This document shows positions 35,766 through 45,042 of a DNA stretch of 64,000 nt, one piece after another (position 1 is the first letter of the stretch; the number at the start of each line of letters is the position of its first letter). A program made the position numbers and the translations under genes. Under the pieces are notes generated by a model. That model ran no database searches. It was not told the DNA's origin and saw only the letters and a list, made by a program, of their open reading frames with translations. The DNA comes from Lautropia sp. (GTDB lineage Bacteria; Pseudomonadota; Gammaproteobacteria; Burkholderiales; Burkholderiaceae_E), in the NCBI GenBank assembly GCA_030530775.1, contig JAUMUG010000001.1, forward strand, positions 570,098 to 634,097, in the 5' to 3' direction.

Positions 35766-36665
35766 ATGACTGGATTGACGATGAGGGAGCACGGTGCCAA
35801 CGTGCCGGCAGCGGTGGGAGGGCCGTATTGTCTGACGGTGTCGTGCCCCAGCCGGGCCGGTCAGGTGGCAGCCATTGCCGCGTTCCTGGAAAAGCATCAG
35901 GGCTATATCCGGGAGTTCGCGGTCTATGACGACCCGACCGGTCGCTTCTTCGTGCGCTGTGTCTATACGGTGGCTTCGGAACTCGAGGGGCTGGAGGCCA
36001 TGCGCGAGGCTTTCGTGCCGGTGGCCGATGCCTTCGAAATGGAAGCCACTTTCTACGACATGAGCGTGGCGCCGCGGGTGGTGATCATGGTGTCGAAACT
36101 CGAACATTGCCTGGCCGATCTGCTGTTCCGCGTCCGCATGAGGGAGCTGAACATGAATGTGGTGGCCATCGGTTCGAACCATCCCGATCTGAAAAACCAT
36201 GCCGATGCCGCAGGCATCCCATACCATTACATGCCGGTCGGCCCGCAGAACCGGCAGGAGCAGGAAGCGCAGATTCTGAAGCTGATGGACGACACCCGGG
36301 CCGAGCTTCTGGTGCTGGCACGCTATATGCAGATTCTGACCGACAGGACCAGCCGGGCTCTGTCGGGCCGGGCCATCAACATCCACCACTCCTTCCTGCC
36401 GGGCTTCAAGGGGGCCAAGCCCTATCATCAGGCCTATGAGCGGGGCGTGAAAATCATCGGGGCCACCGCGCACTTCGTGACGGAGGATCTGGACGAAGGC
36501 CCCATCATCGAGCAGTCGGTGCATCATGTCGATCACTCCTACAGTCCTGATGATCTGCTGGCGCTGGGCCGCAACATGGAAAGCCATGCGCTGGCTCGGG
36601 CGGTGCGCTATTTCGTCGAACGTCGCATCTTCATGAACCGCCATCGCACGATCGTGCTGCGCTGA
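35766..36665 (+). CDS. purU: Formyltetrahydrofolate deformylase
   Basis: A 299-residue enzyme that hydrolyses 10-formyl-THF to formate and THF. An N-terminal ACT domain (YCLTVSCPSRAGQVAAIAAFLEKHQGYI) is the regulatory part. The formyltransferase-like catalytic part has IGSNHPDLKNHADAAGIPYHYMP, NIHHSFLPGFKGAKPYHQA with catalytic His, and ATAHFVTEDLDEGPIIEQ with Asp. The ATG at 35766 has GAGGAGA 6 nt upstream. In the sarcosine context it recycles the folate loaded by sarcosine oxidase, as purU2 does beside soxBDAG in Pseudomonas aeruginosa. It is divergent from the GlxA-type regulator. Confidence 0.94.
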   Translation: MTGLTMREHGANVPAAVGGPYCLTVSCPSRAGQVAAIAAFLEKHQGYIREFAVYDDPTGRFFVRCVYTVASELEGLEAMREAFVPVADAFEMEATFYDMSVAPRVVIMVSKLEHCLADLLFRVRMRELNMNVVAIGSNHPDLKNHADAAGIPYHYMPVGPQNRQEQEAQILKLMDDTRAELLVLARYMQILTDRTSRALSGRAINIHHSFLPGFKGAKPYHQAYERGVKIIGATAHFVTEDLDEGPIIEQSVHHVDHSYSPDDLLALGRNMESHALARAVRYFVERRIFMNRHRTIVLR

Positions 36666-36712
36666 AGGGTCGGGAAGCCGTGGCGTCGTGACCGGCCGAA
36701 TGCTCGGGCGAC

Positions 36713-38053
36713 TCATCGGCTCGCGCTGCTCGGGTTGGCCCGTTTCAGGCAGTTCCGGTAGCGGCGCTCGACCCGGTCGGCAAACCAGGCGGTCGTCAGT
36801 TTGCGGGTGATCTTGGGGCTGTCGAGCTGGATGTCGGGCACACGGGCACGGGCCATCGGATTGCCGGCGCCCTTGCTGTCGGCCTGTGCAAAGGCGGCCT
36901 TGTAAATCTGGGTGTTCTCGAAGTCCAGGCTGTTGCCTTTCAGCAGCATCTCTCGTACCGTTTTGGCGCTCAGTCCGATCCGTGTGCCCAGCACGCGGGC
37001 AGCGCGCTCGGTTTCGCCGGGTTTGTCCATCGACGGATCGGCATGGTTCAGCAGATCGCCATCGAGAGTCAATTTCTGGTTGATGGCCACTGCCAGGGCA
37101 CGCTGAAAGGCTGCATTGCGGCTGGCATAATGCCCGGCGTTGAAATCGGCGAAGCGGTATTTCATGTCCGGGTAATCGGCAGGGTAGTCGAGCAGATGCG
37201 CGATGCCGAAATAAAGTCCTCCCCGCCGGGTGAAGATCTCATGTCGGATGCTGCCGGCATCGGCATAGGGATATTTTTTGCGGGCCGCATGCGCTTCGGC
37301 ATAGGCGATCGAGACCTGCATCGATCCGCCTGTACGCACCGGATTGTACTTGCCGAATAGTTTGTTGCCCAATGGAAGGCTGCCGGTCAGATCCTCGAAG
37401 AGCAGGCTCAGATCATGTTCGGTGCGTGCCCTGTCGATGCGTTCGGCATAGCTCAGCCCATTGCTGCTTTTCATTTGCAGCGCACCGCGCACCATGAAGG
37501 CGGGCACACCATAGGAAGCCGCGCGCTCTTCGATGGTTTTCCAGGCAATGGCGGGCAGATTGGCGACCGCTGGATTGACCTGGAAACCGGACTCCTGCTC
37601 GATGATGGCGATGGTGGCGCACAGGGCGCCGGGCGTGGCTGGCAGGCCCAGCAGCGAGAACGAGGTTTGAATGTCGGAGGCCCAGCCGCTGGCATCGCGA
37701 ACCGAACCGGGGATCATCCGCTGCAGCTGGTTGCGAACGTCTTCGGGCGAAGGGCCGGGATCGGTGCCGGGCAGGGTCTGACAGCCCGCCAGTGCGGCAG
37801 CCAGCAGCAGCGCAGTCGGCTTGCTGCCCGCCGTGCTCTGGCTTGCCGTGTCAGAGCGCCTGCCTGGTGGCGGGAGAGCAGGCCGCCTGGGCGCAGCGGA
37901 TCGTTTCGCGTTCGTTCCCGGTGCCTCGGGATGCGCGATGAGCGGGCGCAGTGGCCACGGACCGGTCCTGCCCGGGGAGGTGTTCCGGGAGATGGAGGTT
38001 GCAGTGCGCTGTTCGTCGGGAGATCGGGGCCGGGCCGGCTCGGTATGGATCAT
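36713..38053 (-). CDS. DUF1615-family lipoprotein
   Basis: A protein of about 446 residues with an internal-looking lipobox (LLLAAALAGC). About 80 Arg/Pro/Ser-rich residues precede the hydrophobic segment, so the true start is unclear. No ATG, GTG or TTG lies close before the signal, and the ATG at 38053 has only a weak site. The mature part (SVRDASGWASDIQTSFSLLG, then TIAIIEQESGFQVNP) fits DUF1615, whose EQES segment recalls the catalytic Glu of lytic transglycosylases. The later segment ADFNAGHYASRNAAFQ also recalls such enzymes. A cell-wall role is inference only. It converges with purU. Confidence 0.7.
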   Translation of the reverse strand: MIHTEPARPRSPDEQRTATSISRNTSPGRTGPWPLRPLIAHPEAPGTNAKRSAAPRRPALPPPGRRSDTASQSTAGSKPTALLLAAALAGCQTLPGTDPGPSPEDVRNQLQRMIPGSVRDASGWASDIQTSFSLLGLPATPGALCATIAIIEQESGFQVNPAVANLPAIAWKTIEERAASYGVPAFMVRGALQMKSSNGLSYAERIDRARTEHDLSLLFEDLTGSLPLGNKLFGKYNPVRTGGSMQVSIAYAEAHAARKKYPYADAGSIRHEIFTRRGGLYFGIAHLLDYPADYPDMKYRFADFNAGHYASRNAAFQRALAVAINQKLTLDGDLLNHADPSMDKPGETERAARVLGTRIGLSAKTVREMLLKGNSLDFENTQIYKAAFAQADSKGAGNPMARARVPDIQLDSPKITRKLTTAWFADRVERRYRNCLKRANPSSASR

Positions 38054-38658
38054 GGTCTGCTTCTGGGTACGGGCTGGGAACGGGCGGGATATGGGTCGGG
38101 AGGGGCGAGTGTAAGCCGATCCGGGGGAGTGTGAGAGGGGATGGACGGGAAAACGCTCGAGCGAGGGGAGCGGAGAGGGGCAAAGCCAGCCTGTCACCGT
38201 GGGAAAACCGCCCCACCGATCATGGTAGTGGTGCCGGAAGGCGTGGGCGAGGTGTCGAAGGGCACATCGGTCGTATCCGGTGCATCGGTTTCGCTTTCGG
38301 TGGGCCTGACGCGGGCATCCGGATGGCGGTCGGCGGAGACGCTTTGGACGCCGACCGTGTGAGGCGGGGAGGATGGGCACGCGCGCTTCGGAACTTCGGA
38401 GACGAAACGACTGTCATTTTTTTGCCAAATCCGGTGAACTCGGTACATTTCCTGGAGCTTCGGGCGAAGAAGGATCGCTGGTTGCCGCTCGGCTGCCCTA
38501 CCGTGTTCTGAGGGGCCCGCTTTCGACTGCACGTGGATGCCGGGGCCGGCTCACCTGCCGGGCCGTCTCGACCGGACGGTGCGACAGTGGGGGCACCGCT
38601 TTGCCGACACAGGTGATGTAAGCGCTCGGCTGGCGCGTCGGGTTACGGTATCGGGTGA
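38054..38658. other. Divergent intergenic region, DUF1615 / baeS
   Basis: About 605 bp. The DUF1615 frame remains open to 38380, so part of this may be coding if the start is further upstream. A T7 run followed by GCCAAATCCGG near 38418 is a possible regulatory site. Nothing else is recognisable. Confidence 0.4.
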
Positions 38659-40458
38659 ATGATGGTCAGAATCGGCTTGGGTTTCAAACTGTTCATGGCA
38701 CTGCTGGCAGCCGGCATCGTCATGGCGGTGGCAATGGGCATTGCCAATCGGATCAGTTTTCAGCGAGGCTTCATCGGCTATCTGAATGAGTTGGAAACCA
38801 AGCGGCTCGAGGTATTGACCGGCATTCTGGCCGATCACTGGCGGGAAGTGGGTGACCCGGAGGTAGGCTGGGGCAACCTGCGCGGGCGTGACGATCTCTG
38901 GCGGCATGTGGTCCGCTACAGCGGCTATCGGGTCTATTCCGGACCACGGGCGCTCAAGGGCTTTTCGTTGCAGGGGTTGCCGTTGCCTCCATCGCCGCGA
39001 CGTCATCTGCCCGGAACCGTCTGTCAGCAGCTCGCACGTGAGGTGGTTCCGGGCGAAGCCTCGGCCGCGCTGGGACCGTCGAGCTCCTGGAAGTGGATGT
39101 CGGCCGATGACGCGGTGCAGGCGGTCTGGGCGCCGCCACTGCGATCACTGGAAGCCGGGGAACGGCCGGTTGTGCAGGAATCGGCCCGTCTGGGGCTGCT
39201 CGATGATCTGGACGACATCGATCCGTTGGTGGAGATGCAGGAAGTGGGGCGTGATGATGCCCGGATCAAGCCGCCGGTGCAGCCGGGAACGACGCCCCAT
39301 TCGCATCATCCACCTCCCTGGGAGCCGGAGCCGGGCGGACCGCATCAGCCGCCGATGGATGCGGCGGCTCGGATGACATTGCAGGATGCGAAAGGTATGT
39401 TCGTGGTGGGCAATCCGACGCCCGGTGACGATGCGATCTATGTTCCGGTGCTGGTGGACGGGGAGACGGCCGGCTGGGTGGCCAGCACACCCTTTACCGA
39501 AGTGACGGACGCGGCGGATCTGAGTTTTCAGAAACGGCAGGAGACGGCTGCCTGGTTCATCGCCGGGCTGGCTGTGCTGTTGGCCGGGCTGATGACCTGG
39601 GCGCTGGCGCGGGTCTGGCTGGTACCGGCACGAAGGCTGGCGGCGGCGACCCGGGGGTTGGCCGAGGGGAATTATGAAATCAGAGTGCCGGTTTGTTCGC
39701 GGGACGAGCTGGGGCAACTGGCGCGGATGTTCAACCGCCTGGCCAGCACGCTGCAGCACAACGAGCGGATGCGCCGCAGTCTGATGGCGGATGTTTCGCA
39801 TGAGCTGCGCACACCGCTTTCGATCATGCGTGGAGAGCTCGAGGCGGTCGAGGATGGGCTGCAACCACTGGATCAGCGGGTCGTGGAGTCGCTGCAGGCC
39901 GAGGTGGGTATTTTGTCGAAGCTGATCGACGACATCCATCAGCTGTCGCTGGCGGAGGTGGGACCGTTGTCGTATCAGTGGCAACCTCTGGATCTGGGCG
40001 TGCTGTTGGAGCAAAGCCTGCAGGGCTGGCGAGAGCGCCTCGGCACTCACGGGTTGTCGCTGAAAAGCCCAGGGGTTGTCGATAAAATCAATATTTCAGG
40101 CGATCCCGACCGTTTACGTCAGGTGTTTCAGAATCTGCTGGAGAACTCGGCACGCTATGTGGATCGGGGCGGCACGGTCGAAGTCGGCAGCCATCGGGAG
40201 GGCCTGAATGCGGTGATCACATTCGATGATTCGGGACCAGGCATGCCCGAAGCGGACTACGAGCGCTTGTTCGACCGGTTCTATCGACGCGAAGCATCCC
40301 GCAATCGGGCCACCGGAGGGTCCGGGCTGGGGCTGGCAATCTGCCGGGGTATCGTCGAGGCACATGGTGGCAGGATCAAGGCCATGGGCTCACCGTCAGG
40401 CGGTTTGCGTATTCGCATTGAATTACCCTTGGACGTTCCTTCGGGAGGAAATGTCTGA
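38659..40458 (+). CDS. baeS: BaeS-like sensor histidine kinase
   Basis: A 599-residue kinase. The start (LGFKLFMALLAAGIVMAVAMG, then ANRISFQRGFIGYLN) closely resembles E. coli BaeS, the envelope-stress sensor of about 467 residues. It is much longer because the periplasmic domain has an insertion of roughly 100 residues that includes a His/Pro-rich stretch (PHSHHPPPWEPEPGGPHQPP). Transmembrane helix 2 and HAMP follow (WALARVWLVPARRLAAAT). The kinase core has the H-box DVSHELRTPLSIMRGELEA, N-box LLENSARYVD, DDSGPGMPEADY and SGLGLAICRGIVEAHGG. Its stop overlaps the baeR start (TGATG). BaeS pairs usually control MdtABC-type efflux, but no such pump is adjacent. Confidence 0.85.
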   Translation: MMVRIGLGFKLFMALLAAGIVMAVAMGIANRISFQRGFIGYLNELETKRLEVLTGILADHWREVGDPEVGWGNLRGRDDLWRHVVRYSGYRVYSGPRALKGFSLQGLPLPPSPRRHLPGTVCQQLAREVVPGEASAALGPSSSWKWMSADDAVQAVWAPPLRSLEAGERPVVQESARLGLLDDLDDIDPLVEMQEVGRDDARIKPPVQPGTTPHSHHPPPWEPEPGGPHQPPMDAAARMTLQDAKGMFVVGNPTPGDDAIYVPVLVDGETAGWVASTPFTEVTDAADLSFQKRQETAAWFIAGLAVLLAGLMTWALARVWLVPARRLAAATRGLAEGNYEIRVPVCSRDELGQLARMFNRLASTLQHNERMRRSLMADVSHELRTPLSIMRGELEAVEDGLQPLDQRVVESLQAEVGILSKLIDDIHQLSLAEVGPLSYQWQPLDLGVLLEQSLQGWRERLGTHGLSLKSPGVVDKINISGDPDRLRQVFQNLLENSARYVDRGGTVEVGSHREGLNAVITFDDSGPGMPEADYERLFDRFYRREASRNRATGGSGLGLAICRGIVEAHGGRIKAMGSPSGGLRIRIELPLDVPSGGNV

Positions 40459-41210
40459 TGCCCAAGCAAAATTTGTGGGCCGCGCCCAGCAAGCCCTTGC
40501 AGGTGCTGGTCGTCGAGGATGAGCCCAAGTTGGCGGTGCTGGTCTGTCGTTATCTGGATGCCGCAGGCTTCCTCACGGGCATCATGGCCGATGGGCGTAT
40601 GGTGGTGGACTCGGTGCGCAACAATCAGCCGGATTTGATCTTGCTGGATTTGATGCTGCCCGGTTGTGACGGTATCGATATTTGTCGCGAGATACGGACG
40701 TTTTCGGCGGTGCCGATCATCATGATGACGGCACGAGTCGAGGAGATCGATCGGCTGCTGGGGCTCGAGCTGGGGGCGGATGACTACATCTGTAAGCCTT
40801 TCAGTCCGCGCGAGATGGTGGCGCGGGTACGGGCGGTGCTGCGTCGCACGCTGTCGGAGCCGATGACGCCTTCGCAGTCGGGGATGGCGGTGGCGGATCA
40901 GGCGCTGGAGATTCAGCCGCCTTCGGAGGGGCTGTGGATCGATACGGTGCGGCATTCGGCCTGGCTGGAGGGCAGGGCGCTGGAGCTGACGCCGGTGGAG
41001 TTCCGGTTGTTGTCGGTGCTGGCGGCAACGCCGGGACAGGTGTTCAGCAGGGAGGATCTGCTGGAGCGGCTGTATGAGGATCACAGGGTGGTGAATGACC
41101 GGACGGTGGATACGCACGTGAAGAATTTGCGCCGGAAGATGGCGAAGGTGCTGCCAGGATGTGAGTTGATCCAGTCGGTGTATGGAATGGGATACAAGTA
41201 TCAGCCTTGA
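40458..41210 (+). CDS. baeR: BaeR-like response regulator
   Basis: A 250-residue OmpR-family regulator. The receiver has VVEDEPKLAVLVCRYLDAAG, the phospho-Asp in LILLDLMLPGCDG, and ARVEEIDRLLGLELGADDY followed by CKPFSPREMVARV, nearly the BaeR text. The C-terminal winged helix has LTPVEFRLLSVLAATPGQVFSRE and DRTVDTHVKNLRRKM. It is translationally coupled to baeS through overlapping start and stop codons. The N-terminus is a few residues longer than E. coli BaeR. Targets are expected to be envelope-stress or efflux genes. Confidence 0.9.
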   Translation: MPKQNLWAAPSKPLQVLVVEDEPKLAVLVCRYLDAAGFLTGIMADGRMVVDSVRNNQPDLILLDLMLPGCDGIDICREIRTFSAVPIIMMTARVEEIDRLLGLELGADDYICKPFSPREMVARVRAVLRRTLSEPMTPSQSGMAVADQALEIQPPSEGLWIDTVRHSAWLEGRALELTPVEFRLLSVLAATPGQVFSREDLLERLYEDHRVVNDRTVDTHVKNLRRKMAKVLPGCELIQSVYGMGYKYQP

Positions 41211-41555
41211 GGGTGGGGCGCCTTCGCCCGATCGTCGTGAATCTGATGCTTCGGAGAGAAGCGCCGCAGCGGTTGACCTCCGCTCCTCACTTGCTGGCGG
41301 AAAGCGAGTCGTCGGAGGGACTCCCGCCGGGTACGGTGGTCGTTTCGCTTCGTCTGGATGAGGGGTGCTCCGGGTTTCATCGGGGTGTGGGGTGTCGTCG
41401 TCGGAATCGGTTTTTTTTTGTGGCGCGGGCGGCTGCCTGCGTTAAAGTACCGGCCCGCCATGTGTTTGGCGGGCTTCTTTTTGTGTGCACGCCGCCGGGA
41501 GCGTCCAGGGTGGCGGGCTTTGTATCGGTTTCTTCCTGCGGGAGTCGTTGCGTCG
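41211..41555. other. Region between baeR and rdgC
   Basis: A 345-bp gap. It contains a T9 run near 41411-41419, a -10-like TTAAAGT near 41442, a strong terminator at 41453-41482, and then 73 nt to the rdgC start. A short transcript or an attenuating leader for rdgC is possible. Confidence 0.45.
41453..41482 (+). terminator. Rho-independent terminator upstream of rdgC
   Basis: A 7-bp stem GCCCGCC/GGCGGGC with an 8-nt loop is followed by TTCTTTTT. It is 242 nt past baeR and 73 nt before rdgC. Confidence 0.85.
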
Positions 41556-42470
41556 ATGAGTAGTGCTCTGTTCCGTAATGCGCTGTTGTTTCGTCTGTCG
41601 GATGTGTGGGAGGCGGATGTCGATTCGGTGAATGATCGACTGGCACCTCTGGCGTTCACGCCGGGGCTGGCGCAGCAGGCGCAGTCGATTGGCTGGGTTC
41701 CGGCGATGGAGGGCGAGGAGCTGGCGCACCGGGTGGGCAGGCACTGGCTGTTGACGTTGCGGGCGGAGAGGAAGTTGCTGCCGGCGTCGGTGATCAATCA
41801 GTTCACGCGGGTGCGTGCGAAGGAACTCGAGGACGAGCAGGGGTTCAAGCCCGGGCGCAAGCAGATGCGTGAGCTGAAGGAGCGGGTGACGGAGGATCTG
41901 TTGCCCAAGGCGTTCAGTATCTTCCGGGACACGCGGGTCTGGATCGATCCGGTCGGGCGCTGGGTGGTGGTGGATTCGACGGCGCCGGCGCGGGCGGACG
42001 AGATCATCGGGCTGTTGAAGAAGTCGCTGGATGATCTGCCGCTGGTGCCGCTGAAGCTCGTGCATTCACCGGCGCAGTCGATGACGGCGTGGTTGGTGGA
42101 GAACGAGGTGCCGGGGCCGTTTTCGATCGACGACGACAGCGAGTTGAAGGACACCGGTGAGACGAAGGCGACGGTGCGTTATGTGCGCCATCCGGTGGAT
42201 GCGGAAACGGTGCAGCGGCATTTGAAGGAAGGCAAGCAGTGCACGCGGCTGGCGCTGACCTGGCGCGATCGGCTGTCGTTCGTGCTGACCGAGAATGCAG
42301 CGGTCAAGCGGATCGGCATGCTGGATGTGGTGCGTGAGGGGCAGGAGGCGCTCGATGAAGGCGATGCGCGTCAGGTCTTCGATGCCGAGTTTGCGCTGAT
42401 GACCGGGGAAATGAGTGGTCTGTTGACCGATCTGGTCGAAGTGCTGGGCGGCGAGCAGCAGCAAGCATGA
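41556..42470 (+). CDS. rdgC: Recombination-associated protein RdgC
   Basis: A 304-residue ring-forming DNA-binding protein (E. coli RdgC has 303) that limits RecA function. The start FRNALLFRLSD, the segment FTPGLAQQAQSIGWVPAMEG, and LTLRAERKLLPASVINQ are typical. KPGRKQMRELKERVTEDLLPKAF contains the conserved basic patch, and WLVENEVPGPFSIDDD and CTRLALTWRDRLSFVLTE complete the pattern. The ATG at 41556 is chosen by family length; the frame is open upstream. It stands alone between baeR and the convergent sotB. Confidence 0.94.
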   Translation: MSSALFRNALLFRLSDVWEADVDSVNDRLAPLAFTPGLAQQAQSIGWVPAMEGEELAHRVGRHWLLTLRAERKLLPASVINQFTRVRAKELEDEQGFKPGRKQMRELKERVTEDLLPKAFSIFRDTRVWIDPVGRWVVVDSTAPARADEIIGLLKKSLDDLPLVPLKLVHSPAQSMTAWLVENEVPGPFSIDDDSELKDTGETKATVRYVRHPVDAETVQRHLKEGKQCTRLALTWRDRLSFVLTENAAVKRIGMLDVVREGQEALDEGDARQVFDAEFALMTGEMSGLLTDLVEVLGGEQQQA

Positions 42471-42521
42471 GGGGCGGAGTCGCCCGTTGACATGGGCACG
42501 ATTCGAGCATTTGGACGACAG

Positions 42522-43745
42522 TCAATGCACGGTGACGCCGACTCCACGCATCTGGTCGATGCCCTGCCGAAAATCATTGCGGAAGCGAAACAGCGAGAAG
42601 GCGCATCCGGCCAGGGTGAACATGGCGATGATGCCGGCGACCAGTCCGATGTGGGACAGGTGCCAGTGGACGCTGACCTGATTGCCGAGCAGGGCGCCGG
42701 CGCCGATTCCGACGTTGAACAGGCTGGAGAACAGCGCCATGGCCACGTCACGGGCATCCGGGGCCAGGCCCATGACGCGAGCCTGCATGGCCAGTGAGAA
42801 GCACATGATGGCAGTGCCCCAGACCACCAGCAGTACCAGCAGTTCGTCATAGTGCCGGGCGGCGGTTTCGAGCAGGAACAGGCTGACGCCGATGATACCG
42901 ACTGCGAGCAGCAGGAAGGTGGCCGGGTGTTTCATGCCCTGCCAGCCGAAGAGCACGCTGCCCACCAACCCGGCACCGCCGAAGATCAGCAATGCCAGGG
43001 TGACGTTGGCATCCAGGCCGGTCAGGGTCTGGATGAAGGGCTCGAGATAGCTGTAGGCGGTGAAGTGGGCGGTGATGCCCAGAATGGTGAAGGTATAGAC
43101 ACAGAGCAGTGCCGGGCGCTTGAACAGCACCGGCAGGCTGGACAGTGAGCCGGTGTTCCGGCTGGACAATCTGGGCAGCAGGCGCAACAGCACCAGCATC
43201 ACCAGCAGGGCGATGGCAGCGATGACGAGGAACGTGATACGCCAGCCGACCTGCTCACCGATGACGCGGCCCATCGGAATGCCGAGCACCATCGCCAGTG
43301 ATGAACCGGTGGCCAACAGGCCGAGCGCCTGTCCCATTCGGCCGGGGGGCGCGATGCGCACGGCCAGCGAGGCGGTGATCGACCAGAAGATGGCGTGGGC
43401 ACTGGCCACCCCCAGTCGACCGATCACCAGCACGGCAAAGTTGGGCGCAAAGGCCGACACGAGATGGCTGAGAATGAAAACGATGAACACGGCGCCCAAC
43501 AGACGGCGCCGTTCCTGTAGCCGGGTGGCCAGCATCAGCGGCAGTGAGGCCAGCGCCACGACCCAGGCATAGATGGTCAGCATCAGCCCGACATCTTCAC
43601 TGCGCATGTCGAAGCTGGTGCCGATACTGGACAGCAGTCCGACCGGGACGAATTCGGTGGTGTTGAAGATGAAGGCGGCCAGCGACAGGGCGCAGACTGC
43701 CATCCAGGCATGGCCGCTGGGCAGGGGAGTTTCTTCGGATGTCAT
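42522..43745 (-). CDS. sotB: Major facilitator sugar efflux transporter
   Basis: A 407-residue inner-membrane transporter with twelve helices of the DHA1 group. It strongly resembles E. coli SotB: AAFIFNTTEFVPVGLLS, MLTIYAWVVALASLPLML, AHAIFWSITASLAVRIAP, and APDARDVAMALFSSLFNVGIGAGALLGNQVS. SotB exports arabinose, lactose and IPTG-like sugars. The start at 43745 follows the family. An upstream in-frame extension to 43835 is Cys/Pro-rich and unlikely. No sugar catabolic genes are near, so the natural substrate is open. It converges with rdgC. Confidence 0.9.
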   Translation of the reverse strand: MTSEETPLPSGHAWMAVCALSLAAFIFNTTEFVPVGLLSSIGTSFDMRSEDVGLMLTIYAWVVALASLPLMLATRLQERRRLLGAVFIVFILSHLVSAFAPNFAVLVIGRLGVASAHAIFWSITASLAVRIAPPGRMGQALGLLATGSSLAMVLGIPMGRVIGEQVGWRITFLVIAAIALLVMLVLLRLLPRLSSRNTGSLSSLPVLFKRPALLCVYTFTILGITAHFTAYSYLEPFIQTLTGLDANVTLALLIFGGAGLVGSVLFGWQGMKHPATFLLLAVGIIGVSLFLLETAARHYDELLVLLVVWGTAIMCFSLAMQARVMGLAPDARDVAMALFSSLFNVGIGAGALLGNQVSVHWHLSHIGLVAGIIAMFTLAGCAFSLFRFRNDFRQGIDQMRGVGVTVH

Positions 43746-44307
43746 GGAGGGGGAGAGATTGCAGCAGGCGGGCGGGAGGTCGGGATCAGGACTTACGTCG
43801 CAGCAGTCGCGAACGCGGACACCGCCTGGCGGCATGCATGCGCCCGATTGGCAGCCGCTGACAGGGCTCGGGTCGAAAGTGTGTCATACGCCGGCGATCG
43901 CCGCCGCCCGTAATCTGTCCACACTCCGAGTGACGGAGCGGGTCGATGCGCCCCGGAACTCATGTCGATATTTTGTGCTGGTGCAGCAGACGGGAGTGTA
44001 GGGGCCGATGGGAGGCCGATGCCAGCGGTCTGTTGGTCGCAGGCGACAGCGGAGCTCGTCGTTTTCGTGTCATCGTCAAACAGCCCGTTCACCACCGGGC
44101 TCGTTCCCTACCGGCATGGTCGTCCTTGCCACATCGGTCGACGCCGGGAGCGGGCCGGTCGTCGATCCCCGGGCCGAGGTGCCGGGTGTGATGCGTGCCC
44201 GGGTAGAGCGGCGCGGCATGGCGTGCATTGGGAGGTGCCATGCGGGTGGGGGCGTCATTCGCGTACACGCCATCCGTGATTAGGATGCTCGGGCGCTTGG
44301 CGGATGA
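43746..44307. other. Intergenic region between creA and sotB
   Basis: A 562-bp gap between two minus-strand genes. It contains several short open frames on the plus strand without ribosome-binding sites or recognisable motifs. I see no RNA gene, repeat or terminator; it should hold the sotB promoter. Confidence 0.4.
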
Positions 44308-44820
44308 TCAGCGCTTGACCGGTATCGGGGTGGAAGGGTCGATGGGGACGGCCGACACGCTGTTCTTGGGGGAGCCGTCGATGAGCTTGTCTGAGTAGGT
44401 CAGATAGACCAGCGTGTTGCGGTCGGTGTCGATCATGCGCACGACGCGTAGACGCTTGAACAGAATCGACAGGCGTTCACTGAAGACATCCTGTTTTTTG
44501 GGCAGGGGCTTGGGAAAGCCGACCGGGCCGACCCGATGGCAGGAAATCGAGGCTTCGGCCTTGTCCTCGGCGAGGCCCAGCTGGCCTTTCAGGCCACCGG
44601 TTCGGGCACGTGACACGTAGCAAGTGACGCCTTCCACGCCGGGATCGTCATAGGCTTCGACGATGATGTCGTCGTCGCGGGTCAGCAGTTTGAACACCGT
44701 ATCGACGGTGCCGATGGTGCGATCTTTGGCGAGCGCCTGCGGCGCGTGAAAGCCGGCGAGGCTGGTGCACAGCAGGATGGTGGCCAGGGGAAGGATGGTT
44801 TTCGATATCGGGAATCTCAT
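44308..44820 (-). CDS. creA: CreA family protein
   Basis: A 170-residue exported protein; the N-terminal hydrophobic segment (ILPLATILLCTSLAGF) is a signal sequence. The mature part matches E. coli CreA (157 residues) in IGTVDTVFKLLTRDDDIIVEAYDDPGVEGVTCY followed closely by SRARTGGLKGQLGLAED and ASISCHRVGPVGF. That family is of unknown function and is named only from its location beside creBCD in E. coli. Two cysteines (in VTCYV and ISCHR) may form a disulfide. There is no creBCD here. The ATG at 44820 places the signal peptide correctly. Confidence 0.9.
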   Translation of the reverse strand: MRFPISKTILPLATILLCTSLAGFHAPQALAKDRTIGTVDTVFKLLTRDDDIIVEAYDDPGVEGVTCYVSRARTGGLKGQLGLAEDKAEASISCHRVGPVGFPKPLPKKQDVFSERLSILFKRLRVVRMIDTDRNTLVYLTYSDKLIDGSPKNSVSAVPIDPSTPIPVKR

Positions 44821-45042
44821 GCTGAGTCCATGGGTTGTTCGAAAGAGGCGGGCGTCTGTGTCGCGGCAGCGTTCGGCCCGCCCGTGGGGCCGTGGTCGCA
44901 TCCTGCGCCCACCCGTTTTTGCCGGCAGGCACGATGGGCCACGGTGGGCCGGGGGCTGCGCCCCCGGTGCGTGTGTCTGCCGTGTATGCCTCTGCTGCTT
45001 CTGCCCGTCTGGTCCGGGCTGGCGTCGATCATCGGCGGTACG

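Noticed and set aside
43746..44307. Short plus-strand frames between sotB and creA as genes
   Set aside because: They are biased by GC content, lack start signals, and overlap one another in different frames without motifs.
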